A stretch of 64,000 bases of DNA from positions 186,001-250,000 of the forward strand of contig NZ_WQRF01000004.1 in NCBI RefSeq assembly GCF_009758415.1, in the 5' to 3' direction. The stretch comes from Devosia marina (GTDB lineage: Bacteria > Pseudomonadota > Alphaproteobacteria > Rhizobiales > Devosiaceae). Below the pieces are notes generated by a model. The model saw nothing but the letters and a program-made list of their open reading frames with translations. It searched no databases and had not been told where the DNA came from. Positions 8,043 through 16,951 of this stretch are shown piece by piece (position 1 is the stretch's first letter; every line of letters begins with the position of its first letter). Position numbers and translations under genes: made by a program.

Positions 8043-11000
8043 ATGATCGAGACCACAAGCGCTGCCACAATTGTTGAGGACACGCGATTTGCGTCCATCG
8101 TCGAGCATTGTGAAGATGCCATCATAAGCCTGTCGCTTGAGGGCGTGGTGACCAGTTGGAACATCGGGGCGTTCAAGCTGTTCGGCTACGAACGCGACGA
8201 GATGCTCGGTCGATCCATCACGCGTATCATCGAGACCTCCCGTCATTCTGAAGAGGACGAAATCCTCAGCAAGATCAGTCGTGGAGAAATTGTCAGTCAC
8301 TTTGAAACGCGCCGCATCCGCAAGGACGGCACGGCCCTGGACATCTCGCTGACCGTCTCACCGATCAAGGATGAAAACGGCCGGGTGATCGGGGCGTCCA
8401 AGATCGCGCGCGATATCACGCAGCGCAAGCTTCGGGATGCCGCCTGGCAAAAATTGATAGAGTGCTCGCGACTTGTCGGACGCGAATTTCTCGACGCCGT
8501 GGTGGAAGCCCTGGCTCATGCCCTCAATGTGCGGTGGGTGATGCTGTCGGATATAGATCCTTCAAACGCCAAGCGGGCGCGCATCGTTTCGGGTTGGAGC
8601 GATGGGCGGAGGATGGAGCCATTCGAATACGACCTGGGCGGATCGCCTTGTGCGAATGTGCTTGACGGTAGGATGTGTTTTTACCGCGAAAAGGTCGCAG
8701 ACCTGTTTCCCGATGACGCATTGCTGCACGAGATGGGGGCGGACAGCTATCTTGGCGTTCCGTTGCGCGGGGCCGGAGGGGTCTCGCTGGGATTGCTGGC
8801 CATCCTCAACAATAGGCCCATCGATCTGTCCCTGCAGCCAGAGGAAACGCTTGAGCTGTTCGCGGGTCGGGCCGCGGCGGAACTGCAGCGGATCATTGCA
8901 ACATCGACGAATGAAAGGCTGGGGCGCCTCGTAGAGGACGCTGCGAGTGAGACCTATCTGTTCGATGCAACCTCGCTCAAGTTCATTCTGGTCAATCGCG
9001 GCGGCAGAGACAATCTCGGCTATTCAATGGAAGAGCTGAGAGAGCTCACGCCTTTGGACATCAAGCCCTTGCTTGATGCCGCGGCTTTCGATGCCATCAT
9101 TGATCCATTGCGCTCTGGCGAAAAATCCGTGCAGCACTTTGAGACCGTCCATCGGCGCAAGGATGGCACCGAATACAACGTGCTGGTAGCCTTGCAACTG
9201 CTCCGGGATAACGATCATCCGGTTTTTTTCGCCGCCATTGACGACACGACTGAGCGCGACGCCGCATTGCGCGACCTCAAACAGGCCTCGCAACGTCTCG
9301 ATACGGTGCTGAGCAACACCACCATGGCGGTCTTTCTCATGGATGATCGCCAGGAGTGCGTCTACATGAACGCGGCGGCCGAGGAGTTGACGGGCTTTAC
9401 GTTTGAGGAAACGCGCGGGCGCCCGCTGCACGATGTGATCCATCATACCTATCCCGACGGTCGGCCATTTCCCTTGCATGAATGCGCAATCGATCGCGCG
9501 TTCCCGCAGGATTTCCAGGTTCGTGGCGAGGAAACTTTTGTCCACAAGGATGGCAGTTTCTATCCCGTGGCATTTACCGCGAGCCCCATACACAATGAAC
9601 ATGGAGAGCCCACGGGTACAGTGATCGAGGTCCGCAATATCGCTGCGGATATCGAGGCCCGGGCAGCAATGGCGGACTTCAACACCGCTCTTCAGCAGCG
9701 TGTTGAGGAGGTGGTGTCGGAGCGCGAGCTGATCGAGCAACAACTCCATCAGGCGCAGAAGCTGGAGTCCATCGGCAAGCTGACGGGCGGCATCGCCCAT
9801 GACTTCAACAACCTGCTGCAGGTGATAGGGGGCAATCTGCAACTGCTCTCGCGCGACGTTGCCGGCAACATCCGGGCTGAACAGCGGGTGCAAAATGCGA
9901 TTGCCGGCGTGGCGCGCGGCGGGCGACTGGCGTCCCAATTGCTGGCATTCGGCCGCAAACAGCCCCTGGCGCCCACCGTCATCAACATGGGACGGTTGAT
10001 ACGCGGGATGGACGATCTGCTCCGACGCGCCCTGGGCGAGGGGATCGAGATCGAAACCGTCGTTTCGGGCGGGCTGTGGAACACCTACGTCGACAGCACT
10101 CAACTGGAAAATGCGATATTGAACCTTGCCATCAATGCGCGCGATGCCATGGACGGCCACGGGAAGCTGACGATTGAAACTGGCAACGCCTCACTCGATG
10201 ACCGCTATGCGCGTCAGCATCCGGACGTAGAACCGGGCCAATATGTCATGCTTGCGGTGACCGACACCGGGAGCGGCATTCCCGCCGACGCACTCGACAA
10301 GATTTTCGAACCGTTCTTCACGACGAAACCCGTGGGCCAAGGCACCGGACTTGGCCTGAGCATGGTCTATGGCCTGACCAAGCAGTCCAGGGGACACATC
10401 AAGGTCTATAGTGAGGTGGGCGAAGGCACGACCTTCCGCATCTACCTTCCCCGGACCAAGCAGGAAGAATCGGCCCAGTCAGTTCATGACACCGGGCCGG
10501 TCCGCGGCGGCACCGAGACTATCCTTGTCGTCGAAGATGACGAGGACGTCCGCCTCACGGTGGTCGAACTGCTGTCCGAACTGGGTTATCGCGTGCTGCG
10601 CGCCAAGGACGGTGCGGGCGGATTGGCAATTGTGGAAAGCGGCGTGCCGATTGATCTGTTGTTTACCGACGTGGTGATGCCCGGGCCGGTGCAAAGCCGC
10701 GATCTCGCGCGACGCGCGCAGGAACGTCTTCCCGGTCTGGCCGTGCTTTTCACGTCTGGCTACACCGAAAACTCGATTGTCCATGGGGGACGGCTGGACG
10801 AGGGGGTTGAGCTTCTGAGCAAGCCCTACACGCGCGATGACCTGGCGTTCAGATTGAGAAAGTGTCTTGATGCACGCGGGAACCAGGGCGAGGCCAGGCC
10901 AAAACAACAAGCCGCTGAAAAGAAAGTTGCGGCGGCGCTGAATGTCCTTCTGGTCGAGGACGAGATGCTTGTGCGCATGTCCACCACCGACATCCTAGGG

Positions 11001-11294
11001 GAGCTTGGTCACACGACTTACGAGGCCACCACCGCCCAGGAGGCATTGGCACTGCTGGAGAAGCATCCCATTGACGTCCTGATAACCGATGTCGGGCTGC
11101 CTGGCGTCTCAGGGATATCTTTGGCATCGCAGGTCCGCGCACAATGGCCATCAGTCAGGATCGTCATTGCTTCGGGGTACTGCAAAGCACACCATGAGGA
11201 TCTCGAGGGTTTGGGCGATGACGTTGGCTGGCTGACCAAGCCATATGTTGCCGCCGACCTGGAACGCGTCCTCCGGCCGCCCGAAAAGCGATAG
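8043..11294 (+). CDS. Hybrid sensor histidine kinase: PAS-GAF-PAS-PAS-HisKA-HATPase-REC-REC
   Basis: A 1083-residue cytoplasmic kinase with no membrane helix. Domain order by eye: PAS (about 25-140, ending in IKDENGRVIGASKIARDITQ), GAF-like (about 155-285), PAS (about 300-410), PAS (about 420-540, with PAC motif), coiled linker, HisKA with GGIAHDFNN where His586 is the phosphoacceptor, HATPase (DTGSGIP, GTGLGLSMVYG), then two receivers with phospho-Asp 876 (LLFTDVVMPG) and 1016 (VLITDVGLPG). The H-D-F-N-N H-box and the attached receivers resemble CckA-type and blue-light/general-stress kinases, but there is no LOV NCRFLQ motif in any PAS. It stands alone; targets unknown. Confidence 0.9.
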   Translation: MIETTSAATIVEDTRFASIVEHCEDAIISLSLEGVVTSWNIGAFKLFGYERDEMLGRSITRIIETSRHSEEDEILSKISRGEIVSHFETRRIRKDGTALDISLTVSPIKDENGRVIGASKIARDITQRKLRDAAWQKLIECSRLVGREFLDAVVEALAHALNVRWVMLSDIDPSNAKRARIVSGWSDGRRMEPFEYDLGGSPCANVLDGRMCFYREKVADLFPDDALLHEMGADSYLGVPLRGAGGVSLGLLAILNNRPIDLSLQPEETLELFAGRAAAELQRIIATSTNERLGRLVEDAASETYLFDATSLKFILVNRGGRDNLGYSMEELRELTPLDIKPLLDAAAFDAIIDPLRSGEKSVQHFETVHRRKDGTEYNVLVALQLLRDNDHPVFFAAIDDTTERDAALRDLKQASQRLDTVLSNTTMAVFLMDDRQECVYMNAAAEELTGFTFEETRGRPLHDVIHHTYPDGRPFPLHECAIDRAFPQDFQVRGEETFVHKDGSFYPVAFTASPIHNEHGEPTGTVIEVRNIAADIEARAAMADFNTALQQRVEEVVSERELIEQQLHQAQKLESIGKLTGGIAHDFNNLLQVIGGNLQLLSRDVAGNIRAEQRVQNAIAGVARGGRLASQLLAFGRKQPLAPTVINMGRLIRGMDDLLRRALGEGIEIETVVSGGLWNTYVDSTQLENAILNLAINARDAMDGHGKLTIETGNASLDDRYARQHPDVEPGQYVMLAVTDTGSGIPADALDKIFEPFFTTKPVGQGTGLGLSMVYGLTKQSRGHIKVYSEVGEGTTFRIYLPRTKQEESAQSVHDTGPVRGGTETILVVEDDEDVRLTVVELLSELGYRVLRAKDGAGGLAIVESGVPIDLLFTDVVMPGPVQSRDLARRAQERLPGLAVLFTSGYTENSIVHGGRLDEGVELLSKPYTRDDLAFRLRKCLDARGNQGEARPKQQAAEKKVAAALNVLLVEDEMLVRMSTTDILGELGHTTYEATTAQEALALLEKHPIDVLITDVGLPGVSGISLASQVRAQWPSVRIVIASGYCKAHHEDLEGLGDDVGWLTKPYVAADLERVLRPPEKR

Positions 11295-11394
11295 AGTTCC
11301 ACCACGCCATTCAGGGGGTTGAGGCTGACGCTGGGTTTGCGGTGGGAAAACCGCTATGAGGCAGAGAGACCTGATTTCCGGCGTTTTAGGAAAG

Positions 11395-11547
11395 CCCCCC
11401 ACTTAACCTCCCCTCAAAAAGGGGAGGGACACATTGTGTTCGTTGCGAACAGAGCGATGAATTCGATGCGCTCCTCCCCCGATCAGGCTTCGAGCCGTCC
11501 CGAAAGGCCAGACGCGCCAGTGGCGCAAATGGCCGGGTGGAGTATCC
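11395..11547 (+). repeat. Mosaic intergenic repeat, type 1 (copy a)
   Basis: Starts and ends with the shared halves of the family (CCCCTC..GGGGAGGGACACATT, then GATGCGCTCCTCCCCCGATCA) and carries the core GCTTCGAGCCGTCCCG with a GCGCCAGTGGCGC hairpin, but it lacks the second (tandem-GA) hairpin. Other copies are at 13130, 18288, 18874, 34116 and 44671. Confidence 0.7.
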
Positions 11548-11554
11548 AAACAAA

Positions 11555-11577
11555 AATCCCCGCCGGAGCGGGGATCG
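11555..11577. terminator. Hairpin, possible terminator downstream of the hybrid kinase
   Basis: AATCCCCGC-CGGA-GCGGGGAT is an 8-bp G+C-rich stem with a 4-base loop, preceded by a run of A (CAAAAAT), so the U-run would be on the minus-strand transcript. It may end transcription coming from the FKBP side, or be part of the repeat. Confidence 0.4.
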
Positions 11578-11637
11578 ATGTTGCTGGTAGCATCGGTACC
11601 TCGGCCTCGTCGGCCACCTCGCCCTTAAGGGACTTGG

Positions 11638-11733
11638 AGCCGTCCGCAGACATCTCGCGCCTGTGGCGCGATTTGCCTTGCGGGACAGTAGCCACCCGCC
11701 ATTCGAGCATAGCTCTCATGGCCTGCTTGCCTC
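11638..11733 (-). repeat. Type 1 repeat core, inverted partial copy (a2)
   Basis: On the minus strand this reads the family core: CCATGAGAGC-TAT-GCTCGAATGG hairpin with tandem GA mismatches (11698-11722), then TGTCCCGCAAGGCAAATC and a GCGCCACAGGCGC hairpin. The order of the two hairpins is reversed compared with copies b, d and f, so the copy is rearranged. The whole stretch 11295-11776 between kinase and FKBP holds only repeats and hairpins, with no gene. Confidence 0.6.
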
Positions 11734-11756
11734 GGAAGGCTCCACCGGAGCCTTCC
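11734..11756. terminator. Hairpin terminator-like element at the FKBP 3' end
   Basis: GGAAGGCTCC-ACC-GGAGCCTTCC is a perfect 10-bp stem lying 20 bases past the stop of the minus-strand FKBP gene. The T-rich tail (GTCTTTCTT) is on the plus strand, so it would terminate plus-strand transcripts best; on the minus strand it may act as an mRNA-stabilising 3' hairpin. Confidence 0.5.
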
Positions 11757-11776
11757 GTCTTTCTTCGAAAGACCGG

Positions 11777-12214
11777 CTACGCAGCCTTAACGACCTCAAC
11801 CAGCTCGACGTCGAACACCAGGTCCTTGCCGGCGAGCGGGTGGTTGGCGTCCACGGTCACGCTCTGCTCGTCCACGCCGACCACAGTGATGGGCAGCATG
11901 CCGCCATCGGCGGTGCGGGCCTGGAGCTGGGTGCCCACTTCCAGTTCGATGCCGGAGGGCACTTTTTCGCGGTCGAGCTGCTGGATGGCGTCATCGCGGC
12001 GCGGACCATAGGCCTCGGCGACCGGGATGGTCACGGTGCTCTTGGCGCCGGCTTCCATGCCGGCAACGTGCTGCTCGAGCCCCTTGATGACTTGGCCTTC
12101 GCCGAGCTTGAACTCCAGCGGCGCCTTGCCTTCGGAGCTGTCGAACTGGGTGCCATCGGTCAGGCGGCCGGAATAGTGAATGCGTACGGTATCGCCGGGT
12201 GCGGCAGTTGTCAT
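11777..12214 (-). CDS. FKBP-type peptidyl-prolyl isomerase (SlyD-like)
   Basis: A 145-residue peptidyl-prolyl cis-trans isomerase with SlyD/FkpB architecture. N-terminus DTVRIHYSGRLTDGTQFDSS and PLEFKLGEGQVIKGLEQHVAGM are the FKBP catalytic core (Tyr, Phe, Val-Ile residues of the pocket); the inserted IF (chaperone) flap follows (AYGPRRDDAIQQ ... TADGGMLPITVVGVDEQSVTVDANHPLAGKDLVFDVELVEV). ANHPLAGK is the SlyD hallmark. No His-rich metal tail. No signal peptide with start ATG 12214; the 40 extra upstream residues in the open frame are arginine-rich and not part of the family. Cytoplasmic folding helper; monocistronic. Confidence 0.9.
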   Translation of the reverse strand: MTTAAPGDTVRIHYSGRLTDGTQFDSSEGKAPLEFKLGEGQVIKGLEQHVAGMEAGAKSTVTIPVAEAYGPRRDDAIQQLDREKVPSGIELEVGTQLQARTADGGMLPITVVGVDEQSVTVDANHPLAGKDLVFDVELVEVVKAA

Positions 12215-12529
12215 GGGACGAGCCTTTCGGAAATTTTGTCTCGCCCTCCACACTTTGGGGAGAGCTCTCGGGGTCAGTCGCGCAAAGGGCCACTCGGCCA
12301 ATCGGCGGCGGAGCGGCAGGTCAGGCGGCACCAAATGGACCGCAAAAAACGCGCGACGGCGAACCCCAAGTGTAGGGCCTCAGGCTCAGATGTAAACCCA
12401 GGCGCGCAAAGCCCCGGCTGGCGGGGCATAGCGACGCCCCCCCTTGCCCGCCAGTCGTATTTCCGCCATCAAGCCGCCGTGTTTGCCGCGTAGCGGGCAG
12501 AGCGAGGGAATAATCTGGCGCAAAGAGGT

Positions 12530-13108
12530 ATGCCCATGACGTCGCGGCCGCTCCCCATTGCAGGTTCCCTGGCCATGGCGCTGGTGCTGGCCGGCTGTTC
12601 CATGTCCGGCATCAAGCCGTTGCCCGGCAACAAGTCCGCCACCACCGCGATTGCTTCCTTTGCCCCCGTCGCCGCCACCCCCGACGGACATGTGCCCAAG
12701 GCTGCCGCAGTGCCCCCGGCCCCCAGCGCCATGCTGCTCGGCTATGCCGGGTCCGAGCGCGGCACGCTCGACGGGCTGATCGCCCATTACGCCGCCCAGT
12801 ATGATGTGCCAGAACATCTGGTGCGGCGGGTCATTGTGCGCGAGAGCAACTACAATCCGGCAGCCCGCAACGGCCCCTATTACGGGTTGATGCAGATTTC
12901 CCATGCTACGGCGCGCGGCATGGGGTATCGCGGCGAGCCCGCGGGCCTGCTCGATGCGGAAACAAATCTGCGCTATGCCGTGCGTTATCTCGCTGGCGCC
13001 TACATGACTGCCGGGCACAATGGCGACCGGGCGGTGCAGTTCTATGCCCGGGGCTATTATTACGACGCCAAGCGTCTGGGATTGCTCGAGAAAAGCGGGC
13101 TGCGCTAG
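12530..13108 (+). CDS. Lytic transglycosylase lipoprotein
   Basis: A 192-residue exported lipoprotein: hydrophobic leader with lipobox LAGC (about residues 20-23), a short Ala/Pro-rich linker, then a C-terminal SLT (Goose-lysozyme-like) domain. Catalytic Glu lies in VIVRESNYNP, followed by GLMQISHATARGMGY and YAVRYLAGAY (family: GLMQ-, NI--G--YL). It should cleave peptidoglycan between MurNAc and GlcNAc, forming 1,6-anhydro ends, from the outer or inner membrane face. ATG 12530 is used; ATG 12536 is also possible. Monocistronic, flanked by repeats, partners unknown. Confidence 0.88.
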   Translation: MPMTSRPLPIAGSLAMALVLAGCSMSGIKPLPGNKSATTAIASFAPVAATPDGHVPKAAAVPPAPSAMLLGYAGSERGTLDGLIAHYAAQYDVPEHLVRRVIVRESNYNPAARNGPYYGLMQISHATARGMGYRGEPAGLLDAETNLRYAVRYLAGAYMTAGHNGDRAVQFYARGYYYDAKRLGLLEKSGLR

Positions 13109-13129
13109 GGCGCCTCAGTCCTGCTTTGG

Positions 13130-13316
13130 ATACCCCCACCCCCCCGCTAGGGGGTGGGACACATTGTGTGTGCCTCACGATCATTGCAGACCCGATGCGC
13201 TCCTCCCCCGATCAGGGGCTTCGAGCCGTGCGGGCGGGCCAGACGCGCCAGTGGCGCGGCTGAAGGCGAGAAGGCCATGAGCGCTATGCGCGAATGGCTG
13301 ACCGGATGGGGGTATT
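13130..13316 (+). repeat. Mosaic intergenic repeat, type 1 (copy b, full length)
   Basis: The most complete copy: outer arms ATACCCCCACCCCCCC and GGATGGGGGTAT are inverted repeats; then GGGACACATTGTGTG, GATGCGCTCCTCCCCCGATC, GCTTCGAGCCGT, hairpin GCGCCAGTGGCGC, and hairpin GCCAT-GA-GCGC-TAT-GCGC-GA-ATGGC at 13274-13298. No coding frame matches a known family. Confidence 0.75.
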
Positions 13317-13336
13317 CAGCAAGAAATCTGCGACAT

Positions 13337-13759
13337 TCAGCCCGCCGCCGGAGCCAGCACTTCGGCCAGGCGGCCGCTCAGCTCGTCCTCGCGGAACGGC
13401 TTCTTGAGCTGGACGAAGTCGTGCCCGGCGGCGTCGGGCACCTCGTCATAGCCGGTGGCCAGCAAGATGGGCAGGCCGGGGCGCAATTGGCGCGCGGCAT
13501 GGGCCAGTTCGATCCCGGTCATGCCGGGCATGGCATAGTCGGTGATGATGGCCGCAATATCGCTGCGCGTTTCCATCAGCGCCAGCGCCTGCGGGCCGGA
13601 AAAGGCCTCAAGCGCGACATGGCCCAGGTCGGTCAGCACGTCGACCGTATTCAATGTAATCAAGGCATCGTCGTCCACCACCAGAATGGTGGCGCCGGAG
13701 CCCTTGGCCGGGCTGGTTTGCACGAAACATCCTTTCGGCCCCACAATGGCCGGCTCCAA
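13337..13759 (-). CDS. Single-domain response regulator (CheY-like)
   Basis: A 140-residue stand-alone receiver. ATILVVDDDALI gives the acidic pair, AAIITDYAMPGMTG the phospho-acceptor Asp (about residue 74), ILLATGYDE the conserved Thr position, and FVQLKKPFREDEL the conserved Lys. No output domain. Such proteins relay phosphate in phosphorelays or act by protein contact; receivers of this subtype are often attached to, or fed by, hybrid kinases like the one at 8043. No kinase is adjacent, so its partner is unknown. The exact start is uncertain by up to about 20 residues because the N-terminal segment before ATILVV is not conserved. Confidence 0.85.
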   Translation of the reverse strand: MEPAIVGPKGCFVQTSPAKGSGATILVVDDDALITLNTVDVLTDLGHVALEAFSGPQALALMETRSDIAAIITDYAMPGMTGIELAHAARQLRPGLPILLATGYDEVPDAAGHDFVQLKKPFREDELSGRLAEVLAPAAG

Positions 13760-13932
13760 AGGCAGACAACCTGCCTTTCAGGTTCCATCACGTCTATTTT
13801 ATGAAAGTGGCGAAGGTTGGTCCATGGGGAATTGTACCGGTCAGGACTGCTGACAGATCTGGTCAGAAATGGGTGCCATCCTGACGCGCGAGGCGATAGA
13901 CTCGCCACTGATCTGATGAGGGAATCGCTGTC

Positions 13933-16857
13933 ATGCATCTGCTGCTCGTCGATGGCTCGGGCTATATTTTCCGCGCCTTCCACGCCCTGCCCCCGCTCAA
14001 CCGCAAGTCCGATGGACTGCCGGTCGGCTGTGTGCAGGGGTTCTGCAACATGCTGTTCAAGCTCACCCAGGATATGGATGGCGATGACGCGCCCACCCAC
14101 ATGGCCGTTATCTTCGACGCCAAGGGCAAGACCTTCCGCGACGATATCTATCCCCTCTACAAGGCCCAGCGCCCGCCCGCGCCCGAAGAGCTGATCCCGC
14201 AATTTCCGCTGACGCGCTCGGCTACGCGCGCCTTTTCCATTCCTTCCATCGAAATGGAGGGCTGGGAGGCCGATGACATCATGGCCACCTATGCCTGCAT
14301 GGCGCGCAAGGCCGGGTTCAAGGTCACCATCGCTTCCTCGGACAAGGATCTGATGCAGCTCGTCGAGCCGGATGGCTCGATCCGCCTGCTCGACACCATT
14401 CCCCGCCCCGGCCAGCCGCCTTTGCGCTGGATCGGGCCCGATGAGGTGTTCACCAAGTTCGGCGTCACGCCCGACAAAGTGATCGACGTGCAGGCTTTGT
14501 GCGGCGACAGCGTCGACAATGTGCCGGGCGTGCCCGGCATCGGGGTGAAAACCGCCGCCCAGCTCATCACCGAATATGGGGATCTGGAAACCCTGCTGTC
14601 GCGCGCCGAGGAGATCAAGCAGCCGGCCCGGCGGCAGAAGCTGGTCGACAATGCCGAGCTGGCGCGGATCTCCAAGCGGCTGGTTACGCTGGAGCAGCAG
14701 GTGCCGGTTGAAATCGACCTGGACGGGTTGATCCGCCAGCCGATGAGACCCTCGGCGCTGTTTCCGTTCCTCAAGGCGATGGAGTTCAACACCATCACCA
14801 AGCGCCTCGCTACCCTGCTCGAGGCCAATCCCGATGATTTCGAGCCTGATGCGACGCTGGCCGCCAACACGGACACGCCCGTCCCCGGCGCGCCGCAAAG
14901 GTCCACCTCGCTCTCGGTGGCCAAGGCCAAGCTTGCTGCCAATATGGTGCCCGGTTCGGGCCCGGCCCGCCACGCCGCCGAGGAGCATGCGCGCGTCAAG
15001 GCGATCCCGGTCAACTATGACAGTTACGAGACCGTCACCACGCCCGAGGCGCTTGAAGCCTGGGTGAAAAAGATCATCGACAAGGGCCTGGTCGCGGTCG
15101 ACACCGAAACCACCGGGCTCGATCCGCAACAGGCGGATCTGGTCGGCATCTGCCTTTCCACCGAGTTCGGCGAGGGCTGCTATATCCCGGTCGGCCATCG
15201 CAAGAGCGGCGACATGTTCGAGGGCGGCGAGGGGCTTGTCGAGGGCCAGCTGCCCATCCGCGAGGTGCTCGACACCCTCAGGCCCGTGCTGCAGGACAAG
15301 GCCATCCTCAAGATCGGCCAGAACGTCAAATATGACATGGAAGTGCTGACCCGCTACGGCATCACCCTGGCGCCGATCGACGACACCATGCTCATTTCCT
15401 ATGCGCTGGATGGTCCGCGCTATAATGGCATGGATGTGCTGGCCGAGCATTGGCTGAACCACAAGACCATCACCTATTCCGAGCTGGCCGGCACCGGCAA
15501 GAACCAGAAGACCTTTGACCAGCTCGAAATTGCCGAAGCAGCCCGCTATGCCGCCGAGGATGCCGACATCACGCTTCGCCTCTGGCATGTGCTGAAACCG
15601 CGCCTGTCGGCGGAAAACGTCACCACGCTCTACGAAACCATCGAGCGCCCGCTGGCCCCGGTACTGGCCCGCATGGAAGCGCGCGGCATTACTGTCGACC
15701 GGCAGATCCTGGCGCGGCTTTCGGGCGATTTCGCCCAGCGTGCCGCTGCCTTCGAGGCGGAAGCCCATGAACTGGCCGGCCAGAGCTTCAATCTCGGCTC
15801 GCCCAAGCAGCTGGGGGAAATCCTCTTTGACAAGATGGGGATCGAGGGCGGCACCAAGACCAAGACCGGCGCCTGGGCCACCGGCGCCGATGTGCTCGAG
15901 GGCCTCGCCGCCAAGGGCATTCCGCTGGCCCGCACCATTGTCGACTGGCGCCAGCTCACCAAATTGAAGGGCACCTATACCGATGCCCTGCCCAATTACA
16001 TCAATCCGCGCACCGGGCGGGTGCACACCTCCTATAGCCAGGCCTCCGTGCTCACCGGGCGGCTGAGCTCAAACGATCCGAATTTGCAGAACATTCCGGT
16101 GCGCACCGAGGATGGCCGCAAGATCCGCACCGCCTTTGTCGCGCCCGAGGGCAAGACGCTGATCTCGGCCGACTACAGCCAGATCGAATTACGCGTGCTG
16201 GCCCATATCGCCGATATCCAGGCGCTCAAGGACGCCTTCGAGGAGGGGCTGGACATTCACGCCATGACGGCGAGCGAGATGTTCAACGTGCCGGTGGAGG
16301 GCATGCCCAGTGATGTGCGCCGCCGCGCCAAGGCGATCAATTTCGGCATCATCTACGGCATTTCCGCCTTTGGCCTGGCCAACCAGCTCGGCATCGAGCG
16401 CGGCGTCGCCGGGGAGTACATCAAGACCTATTTCGAGCGCTTCCCAGGCATCAAGGACTATATGGACGCCCAGAAGGCGCGGGTGAAAGCCGATGGGCAT
16501 GTGATGACCATTTTCGGCCGCAAGATCCAGTTCCCCAACGCCAATTCGGGCAATCCGAGCGAACGCAGCTTTGTCGAACGTGCCTCGATCAACGCCCCCA
16601 TCCAGGGCTCAGCCGCCGACATCATCCGCCGCGCCATGATCCGCATGGAGCCGGAACTGAAAAAAGCGGGCGTCGAAGCCGACATGCTGCTGCAGGTGCA
16701 TGACGAGTTGATCTTCGAAGTGCCCGAGGGGACTGAGGATCAGGCCATTCCGGTGATCAAGAAGGTGATGGAAGGCGCGGCGGAGCCTGCGGTGCGGCTG
16801 ACGGTGCCGATCCAGGTGGACGCGCATGCGGCGAAGAATTGGGATGAGGCTCACTAG
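13933..16857 (+). CDS. polA: DNA polymerase I
   Basis: Repair and Okazaki-fragment polymerase, 974 residues, with all three domains. 5' nuclease: residues about 1-290 (DGSGYIFRAFHALPP, EMEGWEADDIMATYA, GDSVDNVPGVPGIG). 3'-5' exonuclease: about 355-550, with VDTETTGLDP (Asp390 and Glu) and YAAEDADITLRL, so proofreading residues are intact, unlike Taq-type enzymes. Polymerase: about 590-974, with motif A DYSQIELR (Asp747), motif B RRRAKAINFGIIYG, and motif C VHDE (Asp924). Start ATG 13933 follows AGGGAA. Monocistronic; a hairpin follows the stop at 16872. Highly confident. Confidence 0.97.
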   Translation: MHLLLVDGSGYIFRAFHALPPLNRKSDGLPVGCVQGFCNMLFKLTQDMDGDDAPTHMAVIFDAKGKTFRDDIYPLYKAQRPPAPEELIPQFPLTRSATRAFSIPSIEMEGWEADDIMATYACMARKAGFKVTIASSDKDLMQLVEPDGSIRLLDTIPRPGQPPLRWIGPDEVFTKFGVTPDKVIDVQALCGDSVDNVPGVPGIGVKTAAQLITEYGDLETLLSRAEEIKQPARRQKLVDNAELARISKRLVTLEQQVPVEIDLDGLIRQPMRPSALFPFLKAMEFNTITKRLATLLEANPDDFEPDATLAANTDTPVPGAPQRSTSLSVAKAKLAANMVPGSGPARHAAEEHARVKAIPVNYDSYETVTTPEALEAWVKKIIDKGLVAVDTETTGLDPQQADLVGICLSTEFGEGCYIPVGHRKSGDMFEGGEGLVEGQLPIREVLDTLRPVLQDKAILKIGQNVKYDMEVLTRYGITLAPIDDTMLISYALDGPRYNGMDVLAEHWLNHKTITYSELAGTGKNQKTFDQLEIAEAARYAAEDADITLRLWHVLKPRLSAENVTTLYETIERPLAPVLARMEARGITVDRQILARLSGDFAQRAAAFEAEAHELAGQSFNLGSPKQLGEILFDKMGIEGGTKTKTGAWATGADVLEGLAAKGIPLARTIVDWRQLTKLKGTYTDALPNYINPRTGRVHTSYSQASVLTGRLSSNDPNLQNIPVRTEDGRKIRTAFVAPEGKTLISADYSQIELRVLAHIADIQALKDAFEEGLDIHAMTASEMFNVPVEGMPSDVRRRAKAINFGIIYGISAFGLANQLGIERGVAGEYIKTYFERFPGIKDYMDAQKARVKADGHVMTIFGRKIQFPNANSGNPSERSFVERASINAPIQGSAADIIRRAMIRMEPELKKAGVEADMLLQVHDELIFEVPEGTEDQAIPVIKKVMEGAAEPAVRLTVPIQVDAHAAKNWDEAH

Positions 16858-16871
16858 CCAGCGTGCCACCG

Positions 16872-16899
16872 GCAAAATCGCTCCAGTGGAGCGATTTTA
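16872..16899. terminator. Hairpin downstream of polA, related to the type 1 repeat stem
   Basis: CAAAATCGCTCC-AGT-GGAGCGATTTTAG: an 11-bp perfect stem ending in TTTT directly after polA. The stem plan (AAATC-x-CTCC loop GGAG-x-GATTT) is the same as the first hairpin of the type 1 repeats at 19024 and 44694. It probably serves as the polA terminator. Confidence 0.6.
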
Positions 16900-16951
16900 G
16901 CTGGCTAGGCCCGGAGAGCTATGCTCCGCAGGGCTAGGTGTTGTTTGGTGC

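Noticed and set aside
13660..16026. A 788-codon minus-strand frame opposite polA, and a similar 729-codon frame opposite chvG (25448-27637)
   Set aside because: Both are complements of strongly conserved genes; their composition is that of shadow frames.
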